Source: Amnibacterium endophyticum
GTDB lineage: Bacteria; Actinomycetota; Actinomycetes; Actinomycetales; Microbacteriaceae
NCBI RefSeq assembly: GCF_042680685.1
Contig: NZ_JBHUEA010000019.1
Location: 14,729 to 78,728, forward strand
Reading direction: 5' to 3'
Length of the DNA stretch: 64,000 bases
Position numbers and translations under genes: made by a program. How positions within the stretch are numbered: position 1 is the first letter of the stretch; every line of letters starts with the position of its first letter. Shown here piece after piece: positions 34,583 through 43,811 of this stretch. The notes beneath the pieces were generated by a model, which was given only the letters and a program-made list of their open reading frames with translations, was not told where the DNA came from and ran no database searches.

Positions 34583-35229
34583 GCACCATCGGCATGATCG
34601 GCACCGGCCACGTCGGCGCGCAGATCGCCCGCGCCGTGGCCGTCGCGGGCTACGACGTCGTCCTCAGCAACGCCGGCGGTGTCGGGACGCTCGGAGGCCT
34701 GGTGTCCGAGCTGGCCCCCCGCGCGACCGCCGCGACCGTGCCCGAGGCCGCGGCGCGGGCGGACCTGGTCGTGGTCGCGGTGCCGATGCGCGCGTTCTCC
34801 GCCCTGCCGGCCGACGCCCTCGCGGGGAAGGTCGTCGCGGTGACCAGCAACTACAACCGGGACCGCGAGGGACCGGTCCTCGCCATCGACGAGCAGCGGA
34901 CGACGGTGCCGGGCATCCTGCAAGCCGTGCTGCCGCGATCGAGGGTGGTCCGGGCCTTCAGCCACATCTCCTCCGCCGAGCTCACGACGGACGGGTCGCC
35001 GGCGGGCACTCCGCACCGGCGCGCGCTCGCGTTCGCGGGTGACGACTCGAGCGCCGGTGCCGCCGTCGCCGCGCTGTACGACGCGATCGGGTTCGACGCG
35101 CTCGACCTGGGCGGGCTGGACGAGGCGTGGCGCATCGATCGGGGGCAGCCGGCGTTCATCGCGCACCTGGACCTCGAGCAGCTGCAGGTCGCCGTCGCGC
35201 GCGCCGACCGCAGGCGCAGCGGACGCTGA
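34579..35229 (+). CDS. NAD(P)-binding F420 reductase-like oxidoreductase
   Basis: The 216-residue protein begins STIGMIGTGHVGAQIARAVA and has LSNAGGVGTLGG, DLVVVAVPMRAF, AFSHISSAELTTDG and LDLGGLDEAWRID, a family relative of the gene at 32330. The GTG start overlaps the previous stop. The LSNAG variant of the nucleotide-binding loop suggests NADP use. Last gene of the operon. Confidence 0.9.
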   Translation: MSTIGMIGTGHVGAQIARAVAVAGYDVVLSNAGGVGTLGGLVSELAPRATAATVPEAAARADLVVVAVPMRAFSALPADALAGKVVAVTSNYNRDREGPVLAIDEQRTTVPGILQAVLPRSRVVRAFSHISSAELTTDGSPAGTPHRRALAFAGDDSSAGAAVAALYDAIGFDALDLGGLDEAWRIDRGQPAFIAHLDLEQLQVAVARADRRRSGR

Positions 35230-35333
35230 TCGGGGTCACCGACCTCCTGCGGGCCGCCCCGTCGACCGCGCTGCTCCTGTCGCGCAGCGGGCGTCGACGA
35301 CCTCGAGACCGTGCCGACACCGAGCGCGAGCCG

Positions 35334-37982
35334 TCAGGCCTCCGCCGACGGCGCGAGCACTCCGGCGAGGTCGGACCGGGACGCCACGGAGAGCTTGCGG
35401 TAGACGACGGACAGGTGGTGCCCGACGGTCCTCGGGCTGATGAAGAGGGCGGCCGCGATCGACTTGTTCGACGCGCCGTCCGCCGCGAGGGCGGCGATCC
35501 GCGCCTCCTGAGCGGTGAGCACCTCCTCCTCGCCCGGGCTCCCCGTGCGGTGCGCACCCGTGGTCATCGCGAGGGCTTCGCGCGCTCGGGCCGCGAGTGT
35601 CGGCGCGCCCAGGGCGTCGAACTCGTCCGCGGCGTTGGCGAGGAACGCGCGCGAGTCCTCGCGGCGGCGGGCCCGTCGCAGCCACTCGCCGAGCACCAGC
35701 TCGACGCGGGCGCGGAGGAACGGACCGCGTTCGCCGATCAGGTCCGCCCGGACCCCGTGCAGCTCGGACTCGACCGCGTCCCCGTCGGCGATCATCGCCC
35801 CGATGAACCGCGCGCTCGCGCCGGACCACGTCGACCCCGTGGAGGTGGCCGCGTGGTGCAGGAGGGCCTGCTGCTGCTGCGCGAGCGCGATGTCGCCGAT
35901 GCGCACGGCGGCCTCGCCGAGGTCGACCGCCGCGAGCAGCGCGGCGGTCGGGTGGTGGGACTCGCTCCGGGGGTCGCGGAGGGGTGCGAGGAGATCCACT
36001 GCTGCCTCCGTCGCCCCGGTGAACAGGGCGGCGGCACCGCGATGCCATCGCACCAGACCGAGCGCGACCCGGTTGCCGGAAGCCCGCGCGAGCGCCCCGA
36101 CGTGCTCAGCGAGCCGCTCCGTCTCGGTCCGGTCGCCCCGGAGCGCGGCGATCCAGGTCTGCGCGAGCAGCGCGTGCGCGAGCACGACCGGCGCATCGGA
36201 CGCTGTCGCGAGGTCGGCGGCTTCCGCGGCCGCCGCCGCAGCCCGGGGCAGTCGGCCGCTCAACGCCTCGAGGAACGACTGCTCGGCGAGCGCCGTGCTG
36301 ACCAGCGTCGACGCGCCTCGCGCACGGGACTCCTCGACGAAGGCTCGGTACCGCCGCAGCGCCTCGTCCTGCACCCCCGTCGCCGCGGCCAGGGCCGCGG
36401 GCGGGATGCGCCACAGCTCCTGCTGGTCCGCCGCGTCGGCGCCCGCGAACCGCCACGCCTCCAGCACCCGCCGAACGGCCGCTCGCATGGGCCCGGCCAG
36501 GGACTGCAGCAGCACCTGGTCGTCGGGCATCGCGAGCGGATCGAACGATCCCGCCCGCCAGGCCGCGGTGATCCACATCGCCGCGGCCGCGAGCAGCTCG
36601 GGCTCGCTGCGCCCCGGCGCGGCTCGTGCGACGAGCCTCGCCGCCGTCGAGCAATCGCCTCCCGTGAGCTCCAGCAGCGCGCCGAGCTCGTCGACGACGG
36701 CATCGGGGGAGGCCAGGCGGCCCCGCCGGTGCAGCTCACGAGCTGCACCCATGGATCCACGCGTCCACTCGTCGACACCGGCTGCCACGAGCCGCGCGCT
36801 CGCCGAGCGGGCATCGGGGGAGAGGCGCGCCGCCGCCGACCAGAGCGGGATGCTCTCGGCGGGCCCCCGCCGGCTGCCGATCCTCCTCGCCGCTCGAGCG
36901 ATCTCCTCCGCCACGGCGGCGTCCGGAGCCGTCGACACCGCGGCGAGGACGCGTGCTCTGAGGTCGTCCCCACGGCTCAGCGTCGCCAGCAGCGCGTCCG
37001 CCGCCTCCCGACGCACAGCGGCGGGCAGCACGTCCACGAGCGCGGCTCGCGTGATCGCGTCGGGCAGGCCTGCTCGCCCCGCCTCGATGCGGACCCAGCC
37101 GGCCGCACCGAGTACGACCCGCGGCAGCACGTCCTGCCCGAGGTGCGCAGTGACGGCTTCGAGCTGGTGCAGCGGAAGGTCGGGCACGAGCGTGAGCACG
37201 GCGAGCGCCGCACGCACCTCCGGTCGGAGGAGCGGCACGCGACGGGCGAACGCTGCGCGAAGCGCGCCCCCGATCTCGATCGGATGCAGCCCGCTCTCCG
37301 GCGTCCGCGGGACGGGCACCGTGAGCAACGCGAGCGGGTTGCCGTTCGCCGTCCTTGCGAGCACGTCGCGTTCCGCCGCTGATGTGCCGGGACGGTGCTC
37401 CTCCAGCAGCGAGGACGAGTCCGCAGGGGAGAGCGGTGTCAGCTCCAGCTCGCCGATCTGCTCGAGGACGCGCAGCTGCAGCGTGGTGGTGAAGACGACA
37501 CCGATCGCACGGGCGGACGCCCGGCCGGCGACGAAGCGCAGTGCGAGCATCGTCTCGTCGTCGAAGGTGTCCGCGTCGTCCGCGAGCACGAGGACGGGGC
37601 GGTCACGGGCTCGGCGATCGAGGGCTGCGAGCAGCGCTGCGCCCACCGCGTCCGGACGCGCCGGGCGCTCGGCGTGCTCCGGGTCGGATCCTGCCACCTC
37701 GATGAGGAGGTCGGCCCCCGGCCCGCCTTCGATCGAGCCCTCGGGGCATCGGAGCTGGGGCAGCAGCTGCTGCAGGCCCGCGTACGGGGACGACTGCGAG
37801 GTGGTCGGCGCCTGCAGGCGGAGCACGGCGAGGTCCGTCGCGCGTCGCTCGAGTTCATCGAGCAGGGAGGTCCGGCCTGATCCGATCGGGCCGCGGACGA
37901 CACGGGCGCCGCCTCGGCCGACCGCGACTCCGGAGGCCAGCCGGGCGAGGCTCGTCAACTCGGGGGTCCGGCCCAGCAGCAC
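35334..37982 (-). CDS. large LuxR family ATPase regulator (LAL)
   Basis: From GTG 37982 the product is 882 residues: an N-terminal AAA/STAND ATPase with GPIGSGRTSLLDEL as Walker A and RPVLVLADDADTFDD as Walker B, a long helical, TPR-like middle rich in Ala/Leu/Arg repeats, and a C-terminal LuxR HTH (LTAQEARIAALAADGASNKS, IAAALFISPRTVGHHLSVVYRKL in parts). LAL regulators often activate nearby genes. It is divergent from the quinone oxidoreductase gene at 38107, its likely target. Confidence 0.9.
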   Translation of the reverse strand: MLLGRTPELTSLARLASGVAVGRGGARVVRGPIGSGRTSLLDELERRATDLAVLRLQAPTTSQSSPYAGLQQLLPQLRCPEGSIEGGPGADLLIEVAGSDPEHAERPARPDAVGAALLAALDRRARDRPVLVLADDADTFDDETMLALRFVAGRASARAIGVVFTTTLQLRVLEQIGELELTPLSPADSSSLLEEHRPGTSAAERDVLARTANGNPLALLTVPVPRTPESGLHPIEIGGALRAAFARRVPLLRPEVRAALAVLTLVPDLPLHQLEAVTAHLGQDVLPRVVLGAAGWVRIEAGRAGLPDAITRAALVDVLPAAVRREAADALLATLSRGDDLRARVLAAVSTAPDAAVAEEIARAARRIGSRRGPAESIPLWSAAARLSPDARSASARLVAAGVDEWTRGSMGAARELHRRGRLASPDAVVDELGALLELTGGDCSTAARLVARAAPGRSEPELLAAAAMWITAAWRAGSFDPLAMPDDQVLLQSLAGPMRAAVRRVLEAWRFAGADAADQQELWRIPPAALAAATGVQDEALRRYRAFVEESRARGASTLVSTALAEQSFLEALSGRLPRAAAAAAEAADLATASDAPVVLAHALLAQTWIAALRGDRTETERLAEHVGALARASGNRVALGLVRWHRGAAALFTGATEAAVDLLAPLRDPRSESHHPTAALLAAVDLGEAAVRIGDIALAQQQQALLHHAATSTGSTWSGASARFIGAMIADGDAVESELHGVRADLIGERGPFLRARVELVLGEWLRRARRREDSRAFLANAADEFDALGAPTLAARAREALAMTTGAHRTGSPGEEEVLTAQEARIAALAADGASNKSIAAALFISPRTVGHHLSVVYRKLSVASRSDLAGVLAPSAEA

Positions 37983-38106
37983 CAGCCAGACGATAGTTGT
38001 TGCGAGCAACCACGCCGTCGCGATCGCTGCTCGCCACCACAGCCCGGTTCAGCGTGCTCGAGCATCATCGGGGAACCCTGCGCCGCTCGGTGCGACACTG
38101 CACCAC

Positions 38107-39075
38107 GTGCTGGCGGCGTGGTACGACGAGCAGGGCCCCTCGACCGTGCTCCAGGTGGGCGAGCTGCCCGATCCTCTGCCCGGACCGGGTGAGGTGCGGG
38201 TGCGGCTCACCCGGTCGGGCATCAACCCCGGGGACACCAAGAAGCGCCGTGCGACGTTCGGGCTCCCGATGCCGTACCCGCGGATCGTGCCGCACAGCGA
38301 CGGCGCGGGAGTCATCGACCGGGTGGGCTCCGCCGAGGAGGAGAGGCGCATCGGCGAGCGCGTCTGGGTCTACGGAGCCCAGTCGTACCGGCCGTTCGGC
38401 ACCGCGGCCCAGTACACGGTGCTGCCGTCGCAGCTGGCCGTTCCCACACCGGAGGGCCTCTCGGACGATCTCGCCGCCTGCCTCGGCATCCCCGGGATCA
38501 CGGCGCACCGGGCCGTCTTCGCCGACGGCCCCGTGGCGGGACGGACCGTCCTCGTGCACGGCGTGCGCGGCGCGGTCTCGAGCCTCGCTGCGCAGCTGGC
38601 GGGCTGGAACGGTGCGACGGTCATCGGCACGGTGCGCTCCGCGCCTGACGGCGGCGACCTGGACGAGCGCACGGTGGCGCTCGACCAGGACCCGGTCGGG
38701 CGGATCCGCGCTCTGGCACCTGACGGCGTCGACCGGATCATCGAGGTCGCGTTCGGCGCGAACATCGACCTCGACGCCGCGGTCGGCCGGAACGGCACGA
38801 CGATCGCGGCGTTCGCCAGTCCGACGGACCGACCGGACCTGCCCTTCTGGCCGCTCCTGTTCAACAACACGGTGATCCGTCTGCTCGGCAGCGACGACTT
38901 CCCGGAGGCTGCGAAGCAGCAGGCGGCCACGGACCTGTCGACCGCCGCGGGCACTGGAGCCCTCGACGTGCCGATCGCGGACGTGCTCGCGCTCGATCGG
39001 ATCGCGGAGGCGCACGACCTCGTCGATTCAGGGCGGGCACACGGTCGCGTGCTCCTCGCGCCTCCGGCGCCGTGA
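38107..39075 (+). CDS. MDR/quinone oxidoreductase (intact copy)
   Basis: The 322-residue protein has the MDR order: WYDEQGPSTVLQVGELPDPL, RSGINPGDTKKR (NPxDxK motif), PHSDGAGVIDRVG, VLVHGVRGAVSSLAAQLAG and IIEVAFGANIDLD. The glycine loop is VRGAVSS, slightly degenerate relative to GxGxxG. It is a zinc-free NADPH reductase of the NADPH:quinone oxidoreductase type. A truncated, frameshifted paralogue of its first 230 bases lies at 25058-25290. Divergent from the LAL gene. Confidence 0.9.
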   Translation: MLAAWYDEQGPSTVLQVGELPDPLPGPGEVRVRLTRSGINPGDTKKRRATFGLPMPYPRIVPHSDGAGVIDRVGSAEEERRIGERVWVYGAQSYRPFGTAAQYTVLPSQLAVPTPEGLSDDLAACLGIPGITAHRAVFADGPVAGRTVLVHGVRGAVSSLAAQLAGWNGATVIGTVRSAPDGGDLDERTVALDQDPVGRIRALAPDGVDRIIEVAFGANIDLDAAVGRNGTTIAAFASPTDRPDLPFWPLLFNNTVIRLLGSDDFPEAAKQQAATDLSTAAGTGALDVPIADVLALDRIAEAHDLVDSGRAHGRVLLAPPAP

Positions 39076-39242
39076 GCCCTGCCTGACCGGGGACCTCCTC
39101 CACCAGGCGCTGATGGCGCTCGGTGTCTCGCGGAGGTGCGTGCGCGCGACGTCGCGCGACGCCGGCGCGTGCGGGGCCGTCGACACCGAAGAGCCATGCC
39201 GCAGTCCGACGCGTCGCCGCACCGCGATCGTGCCGCGGCGGG

Positions 39243-39614
39243 TCAACGTGGGAGGGAAGCGAAGACGTTGACGAGATTGCCGTCGGGATCGCGGACCAGC
39301 AGCGACCGGTTGCCCCACGGCATGTCGGTCGGCGGCTGCACGAGCGAGTCCGTCCGGGTCGCGAGACCCTGATACGCCTCGTCCACGGCGGCAGGGGAAT
39401 CGGCCTGGAACTCCACGATCACCCCGCCGTGGGCATCGGCGAAGCCGGGTTCGGGCACCGTCTCTGCAGCGCCGATGGCGAGCGTGCCCGTCGCAGCGCG
39501 GAAGACGGCGAACTGCGGAACGGGGCGCTCGGCGCTCATGCCCAGGAGGCGTTCGTAGAACGCGGCGGCGCGCGGGACGTCGTCGGTGATGATGCGGACC
39601 GATGCGAGGTGCAC
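39243..39614 (-). CDS. VOC family protein
   Basis: The 123-residue protein is a single VOC domain: ASVRIITDDVPRAAAFYERLLG, GTLAIGAAETVPEPG, GGVIVEFQAD and SLLVRDPDGNLVNVF, with the expected metal-side residues partly conserved. Function unknown. The ATG at 39614 lies after AAGGAGGGAA. It is divergent from a WYL regulator, with an inverted repeat in the gap that fits an operator for both. Confidence 0.9.
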   Translation of the reverse strand: MHLASVRIITDDVPRAAAFYERLLGMSAERPVPQFAVFRAATGTLAIGAAETVPEPGFADAHGGVIVEFQADSPAAVDEAYQGLATRTDSLVQPPTDMPWGNRSLLVRDPDGNLVNVFASLPR

Positions 39615-39653
39615 GGTTCCCTCCTTCTTTCGTCAGCCGCGAAGCTATGACCA

Positions 39654-39678
39654 AAAGCGGGCGCATTCGGCCCGCTTT
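39654..39678. promoter_or_regulatory. inverted repeat between VOC and WYL genes
   Basis: AAAGCGGGC (39654-39662) and GCCCGCTTT (39670-39678) form a perfect 9-bp inverted repeat with 7 bases between, 16 bases before the GTG at 39695 and 40 bases from the VOC start. It is the likely operator of the WYL regulator. It also argues against the longer coding start at ATG 39647. Confidence 0.65.
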
Positions 39679-39694
39679 CGAAGAGAATGAGCCG

Positions 39695-40645
39695 GTGGGG
39701 CGGCCGACGGCGCGTGTGCTCGAGCTGCTCGAGCTCCTGCAGAGCGGCGGTGTGCGCACCGCGCGCGATCTCGCGGGTCGACTCGGGGTCGATGAGCGCA
39801 CGGTCCGCCGCTACGTCGAGCACCTGATCGAGCTCGACGTGCCGGTGGAGGCGGTGCGCGGTCGGTACGGCGGCTTCCGCATCGCTGCCGGCGCGCACCT
39901 GCCGCCGCTGATGTTCACGGACGACGAGGCCCTGGCCGTCATGCTCGGGCTCGCGGTCTCGGCCCGCGAGGGCCCGTCCTCGGCGGCCCGCGTCGCCGCG
40001 GAGACTGCGGCGGCCAAGATCGCCCGCGTCCTCCCCGCCCGGCTCGCGGACCGCGCGTCGAGCCTCTCCAGGACGCCCAGCACGGGAGCGGGGCCACGTC
40101 CGGCGGAGGTCGACACGTCGGTCATGCTCGCGGCGGTGTCTGCGGTTGAGCAGCGCCGACCTCTTCGCGTGGTGCACCGGCGGGGCGCATCGGCGACCGA
40201 GCGGACCGTCCTGCCCTGGGAGGTGGTCGAGCACGCCGGTCGCTGGTACCTCGTCGGGCTCGATTCGCGATCCGATGCCGTGCGGACGTTCCGACTCGAC
40301 CGGCTCGAGCGCGTCGAACCGCTGCCGGGCCGGTTCGACCGACCGCCGACTGCGGACCCGAGAGCCGAGGTCCTGGGGTCCCTCGCGCGGGCTCCACGGG
40401 AGCACGTGGTGCGCGTGGAGGTGCGGACGGACGCGGAACGGGTCCGGCGCCTGCTGCCCGCCTCGATCGCGCTGGTCGAGCCCGCCCACGAGGACGGATG
40501 GCTGCTCCTCCAGCTCCAAGCCGCCCGTCTCGACTGGGTCGCCGGCGTGCTCGTGCAGCTGGACGTCCCGTTCCGCGTCCTCGAGCCCGGAGCGCTGGAG
40601 GACGAGATCCGGGGTCTCGCTCGACGCGCGCTCGCTCGGCTCTAG
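39695..40645 (+). CDS. WYL domain transcriptional regulator
   Basis: From GTG 39695 the 316-residue protein has an HTH_11 winged helix (RVLELLELLQSGGVRTARDL, LGVDERTVRRYVEHLIELDV in parts), then a WYL domain with HAGRWYLVGLDSRSDAVRTFRLDR in parts, and a WCX-like C-terminal part. The ATG 39647 would place the inverted repeat inside the gene, so the GTG is preferred. It probably controls the divergent VOC gene. Confidence 0.92.
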   Translation: MGRPTARVLELLELLQSGGVRTARDLAGRLGVDERTVRRYVEHLIELDVPVEAVRGRYGGFRIAAGAHLPPLMFTDDEALAVMLGLAVSAREGPSSAARVAAETAAAKIARVLPARLADRASSLSRTPSTGAGPRPAEVDTSVMLAAVSAVEQRRPLRVVHRRGASATERTVLPWEVVEHAGRWYLVGLDSRSDAVRTFRLDRLERVEPLPGRFDRPPTADPRAEVLGSLARAPREHVVRVEVRTDAERVRRLLPASIALVEPAHEDGWLLLQLQAARLDWVAGVLVQLDVPFRVLEPGALEDEIRGLARRALARL

Positions 40646-40869
40646 CGCAGCGCCCTCCGGCCTCGTCCGACCTCGCGAGAGCCGCTCGAGCGCAGCGGCC
40701 GACGTGCGGGGCGACGTCGCCCGGCGGGCGCAGGGCCCGTCCGGCAGGTCGACGCCCCTGTGCCCACCCGTCAAGAGGGGGAGGCGTGCTGCGGCAATGC
40801 CTCATACCTTGAGTGGCCGCTGATCGAGTGACATCGGCGCCGGCGCACGACGGCGAGGAGCGAGGAGCC

Positions 40870-42126
40870 ATGACGCGAGAAGGGAAGGCCGGCGACAGGC
40901 TGCTGCGTGTGCTGCTGAGGGCGTGGTACGTGCGTCGCCTGCGGGCGCTGCAGAACGTGCCGGCGCCCGAAGCCGCCGCTCTGCGTCGAGCTGCCGAGGG
41001 CGACGCCGATCGCGTGCTCCTGATCGGCAACGGATTCGCTCACGGCTGGGGGACGCGGTCGCACGGGCTCGCACTGCCCGGTCAGCTCGAGGCCGGGTTG
41101 GCGCGGCGATCGGGGCGGCGCACCGTGGTCGAGTTCGTCGGTGCGGAGATCATGAACCTGGCGGCGGTCGTGCCGTGGATCCGGGAGCATCCGCTCGGCG
41201 AGTACGACCTGATCCTGCTCGTGCTCAGCCTGAACGACGCCCTTCGGCTGACTTCGGTGCAGGACTACGAGGCGCAGATGCGGCGCCTGGTCGACGAGCT
41301 GCGCACCCGACGGCGTCCGGGTGCGCGGGTGGTCGTCGCCGGCATCCATCCCGTGCACGACCTGCAGGGCTACGGCGGGCTCATCGGGCGATTGACGCAG
41401 CGGCGTGTCGAGGAGCTGAACGCGGCGGTCGCCTCCGTGCTCACCGGTCTCGACGGCATCGAGTTCATGGAGCTGCCGGCCCCCGTCCCCGAACCCGGCC
41501 GCCCGCACGGCTCTCCATCCATGTACGCCGAGTGGAGTGCGGCCTTCTCGGAGACCTGCGGCCGTCATCTCGACGCCTCCGTCACCACGCGGGCGGCGAC
41601 CGCGAGGGCGGTGACCGGCCACGCCTGGGACTGGGCGCCGGGTCAGCGGCTCGCGGAGGACGTGGACGGGACGCTGCAGACCGAGCTGCAGGACCTCGCC
41701 TCCCGCGCGAAGGACGAGTTCAAGGTCGACCTGGCCTACGTCACGCTGGTCGACGGCGGCCGGCAGTTCTACCTCGCGAACACCGCCAAGGGCGGAGCCG
41801 CTGAGGTCCCGCTCGAGCTGTCGCACTGCCGCGAGACGGTCCGGGGGACGGGGGAGTTCGTCGTCACCAACTCGTTCCACGACCCTCGCTTCCGCGACAG
41901 CCCGCTGATCGAGGTCCCGCAGTTCCGCTTCTACGCGGGCTTCCCGTTGGTCAGCGCGGACGGGGCGACCATCGGCACCTTCTGCGTGTCCTCGGTCCTG
42001 CCGCATCGCCGCGGATACGTCCCGTCCGATCAGCTGCGCGCCTACGCGACCCTTGCGGAGGGCGCGATCCAGCGCGCGGTCGAGGACCAGCACGACGCCT
42101 CCTCGCCGGTGCCGGCCGAGGTGTGA
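40870..42126 (+). CDS. degenerate SGNH hydrolase-GAF fusion protein
   Basis: From ATG 40870 (GGAG upstream) the product is 418 residues. The first half has the SGNH/GDSL fold order: VLLIGNGFAHGWG at the nucleophile position (GDS replaced by GNG, so the Ser is missing), LILLVLSLNDALRL as block III (xxND), and HGSPSMYAEWSAAF at the block V position. The second half is a GAF domain (FKVDLAYVTLVDG, FVVTNSFHDPRFRDSPLI, FYAGFPLVSADGATIGTFCV). No membrane helix. A catalytically inactive sensor is likely. Confidence 0.85.
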   Translation: MTREGKAGDRLLRVLLRAWYVRRLRALQNVPAPEAAALRRAAEGDADRVLLIGNGFAHGWGTRSHGLALPGQLEAGLARRSGRRTVVEFVGAEIMNLAAVVPWIREHPLGEYDLILLVLSLNDALRLTSVQDYEAQMRRLVDELRTRRRPGARVVVAGIHPVHDLQGYGGLIGRLTQRRVEELNAAVASVLTGLDGIEFMELPAPVPEPGRPHGSPSMYAEWSAAFSETCGRHLDASVTTRAATARAVTGHAWDWAPGQRLAEDVDGTLQTELQDLASRAKDEFKVDLAYVTLVDGGRQFYLANTAKGGAAEVPLELSHCRETVRGTGEFVVTNSFHDPRFRDSPLIEVPQFRFYAGFPLVSADGATIGTFCVSSVLPHRRGYVPSDQLRAYATLAEGAIQRAVEDQHDASSPVPAEV

Positions 42127-42196
42127 GCGAGGCGGGGTGCCGGACTGCCGCGCGTTCGCACCGGAGGGGCGCGAGGTGCTGTCGCTGTCTGCGCGC

Positions 42197-42985
42197 CTAC
42201 GTCTGGTCGTCGGTCGGGTGGAACCGGATCCTGCCGTCGACGTCCTTGCGGAACTCGCCCGACTTCGTGCCGTCGACGTCGTAGAACGGCGTGACGGTGT
42301 CCATGCCGAAGCGTGCCGCGGCCTGCATCCCCGGCGACGCCCACTCCAGGTCGACCAAGGAGGGGTGCATGCCCTTGACGGGCGCGATGGAGATGTGCTC
42401 GACGTGACCGAGGTCCAGCACCGCCGAGTAGTCGAGATCGTCCACGGTCACCCCGAACCCCAAGGAGCGAAGGGCCCTCAGCCCGCGCACCCATCCGAGC
42501 GTGTCGGCGTGCAGCCGTGGTCCCCCCAACCCCTCGCTCACGGTGAGCTGCTCGAGCTGCGCGAGGCTGCCGAGCGGTGAGTAGTCGTGGACCCGCTTGG
42601 TCCCCTCGAGCCTGAGCCGGCGAAGCGAGGCGAGTCCGGCCAGGGGCTGAAGATCCGTGACCCCGGACGCGCCACCGAGATCGAGTTCGAGCAGCCGCCG
42701 CATCGGCGCCAGCGCGGCCAGGTCGTCGTAGTCACCCCACTTGAGCGCGAGCCGCTCGAGCTGCGACTGCCCGCGCAGACTCGCGAACAGACGCTTCGGG
42801 GTGCGGGTCACGAACTCCAGATCCAGGATCGCGCTCGCGCCTGAGGCGAAGAACTCGCACCACTCCTGCACGATCCGCGAGGCCACGGGTCGGGACGCAT
42901 CCAGCTGCGTGGCCGCGACGAACACGGCCGGTTCCCCGTCGTACTCCTCCACGCGCTCGAGCGTCGGTCGGTTCCCCCTCCCCAT
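42197..42985 (-). CDS. leucine-rich-repeat-like protein
   Basis: The 262-residue product has about six irregular LRR-like repeats between residues 85 and 200: LERLALKWGD, LLELDLGGASGV, LRRLRLEGTKRV, LEQLTVSEGLG and LRSLGFGVTVDD, with the L-x-x-L-x-L spacing. No signal peptide or membrane helix. LRR proteins bind other proteins; the partner here is unknown. ATG 42985 begins just before the first folded part. Confidence 0.75.
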   Translation of the reverse strand: MGRGNRPTLERVEEYDGEPAVFVAATQLDASRPVASRIVQEWCEFFASGASAILDLEFVTRTPKRLFASLRGQSQLERLALKWGDYDDLAALAPMRRLLELDLGGASGVTDLQPLAGLASLRRLRLEGTKRVHDYSPLGSLAQLEQLTVSEGLGGPRLHADTLGWVRGLRALRSLGFGVTVDDLDYSAVLDLGHVEHISIAPVKGMHPSLVDLEWASPGMQAAARFGMDTVTPFYDVDGTKSGEFRKDVDGRIRFHPTDDQT

Positions 42986-43035
42986 GGCGCGAGGGTAGAC
43001 GCCCGACGGGCGCTGACCCCTTGTCGTTGGAGACC

Positions 43036-43083
43036 GTCTCGCGATCTGGGGAAGGGGTTCGCTCGCGAAGGAAGCAGGAGGTC
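43036..43083 (+). repeat. 24-base element, two divergent tandem units
   Basis: One unit begins GTCTCGCGATCTGGG; a second of 24 bases follows, ending AGCAGGAGGTC. Directly after it lie the two palindromes of the toxin-antitoxin promoter. The last 15 bases (with the first of the promoter) are repeated after the module. Confidence 0.45.
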
Positions 43084-43146
43084 TTACGACGAGGAGTCGT
43101 AAAAGCGCGTGCACTCATCGCGCATCTCGTAGATAATCATCTACGA
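43084..43146 (+). promoter_or_regulatory. two palindromic operators of the toxin-antitoxin module
   Basis: TTACGAC/GTCGTAA (43084-43102, 5-base spacer) and TCGTAGAT/ATCTACGA (43127-43146, 4-base spacer) are perfect inverted repeats sharing TCGTA. Centres are about 43 bases apart. A TAGGAT hexamer at 43151-43156 lies eight bases before the GTG start, so the transcript may be leaderless. Autorepression by the antitoxin is typical of the family. Confidence 0.7.
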
Positions 43147-43164
43147 CTCGGTAGGATCGGGGTC

Positions 43165-43431
43165 GTGGAGCGCACGATCAGCATCGGCCAGCTGCGACAG
43201 AACCCGACAGGGATGATCCGCGAGGTGAAGAACGGCGCGGTCTACACCTTGACGGATCGTGGTCAGCCGGTGGCTGACATCGCTCCCCATCACTCGGCCC
43301 GTTGGCAGAGCGGCAGCGAGGCCGCGACGGTGCTGCGCGAGCTCGGACCGGACGCGTCCTGGGTCGCCGAGGACCGGCACCGCCGGGGCGAGGAAGCCGG
43401 ACCGCGCGACCCGTGGGCGGCGACCGAATGA
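43165..43431 (+). CDS. Phd/YefM-type antitoxin
   Basis: The 88-residue protein starts ERTISIGQLRQNPTGMIREV, the Phd/YefM N-terminal DNA-binding motif, followed by YTLTDRGQPVADIAP, where (L)T-x-R-G-x-P-V-A is conserved. The acidic/basic tail (EDRHRRGEEAG) would wrap the toxin. It overlaps the PIN toxin gene (ATGA), as usual. The pairing of Phd-type antitoxins with VapC-like toxins is well known. Confidence 0.92.
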   Translation: MERTISIGQLRQNPTGMIREVKNGAVYTLTDRGQPVADIAPHHSARWQSGSEAATVLRELGPDASWVAEDRHRRGEEAGPRDPWAATE

Positions 43432-43811
43432 GGCTGGTTCTCGATACCAGCGTGCTCATCGCTGCCGACCCGCCGCCGGCCGATGCGGAAGTCGCGGTCG
43501 CCTCGGTCGTGTACGCCGAGCTGGCGTTCGGAGTGCGCGCTGCGGTCGATCCCGTGCAGCAGGCCCTGCGTCAAGCCCGCCTCGATCGTCTGACCAGCCG
43601 GCTCGGGCCGGGGTTGCCGTTCGACGACGCGGCAGCGACCGCCTACGGCCTCCTGGCCGGTCTCGTGCAGGCCTCGGGTCGGAACCCTCGAGCACGTGCG
43701 CTGGACCTGATGATCGCGGCAACCGCCTATGCGAACGACGCGGGCGTCCTGACTCGCAACGCAGCCGACTTCACCGGGCTGGAGCCGCTGGTGACCATCT
43801 GCACCCCCTGA
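43428..43811 (+). CDS. vapC: VapC-like PIN domain toxin
   Basis: The 127-residue protein is a PIN domain ribonuclease: LVLDTSVLIA gives Asp6, VVYAELAFGV gives Glu31, ALDLMIAATA gives Asp93 and NAADFTGL gives Asp114, the four acidic residues of the active site. PIN toxins cleave tRNA or other RNAs. It is translated together with the antitoxin (ATGA overlap). Confidence 0.93.
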   Translation: MRLVLDTSVLIAADPPPADAEVAVASVVYAELAFGVRAAVDPVQQALRQARLDRLTSRLGPGLPFDDAAATAYGLLAGLVQASGRNPRARALDLMIAATAYANDAGVLTRNAADFTGLEPLVTICTP

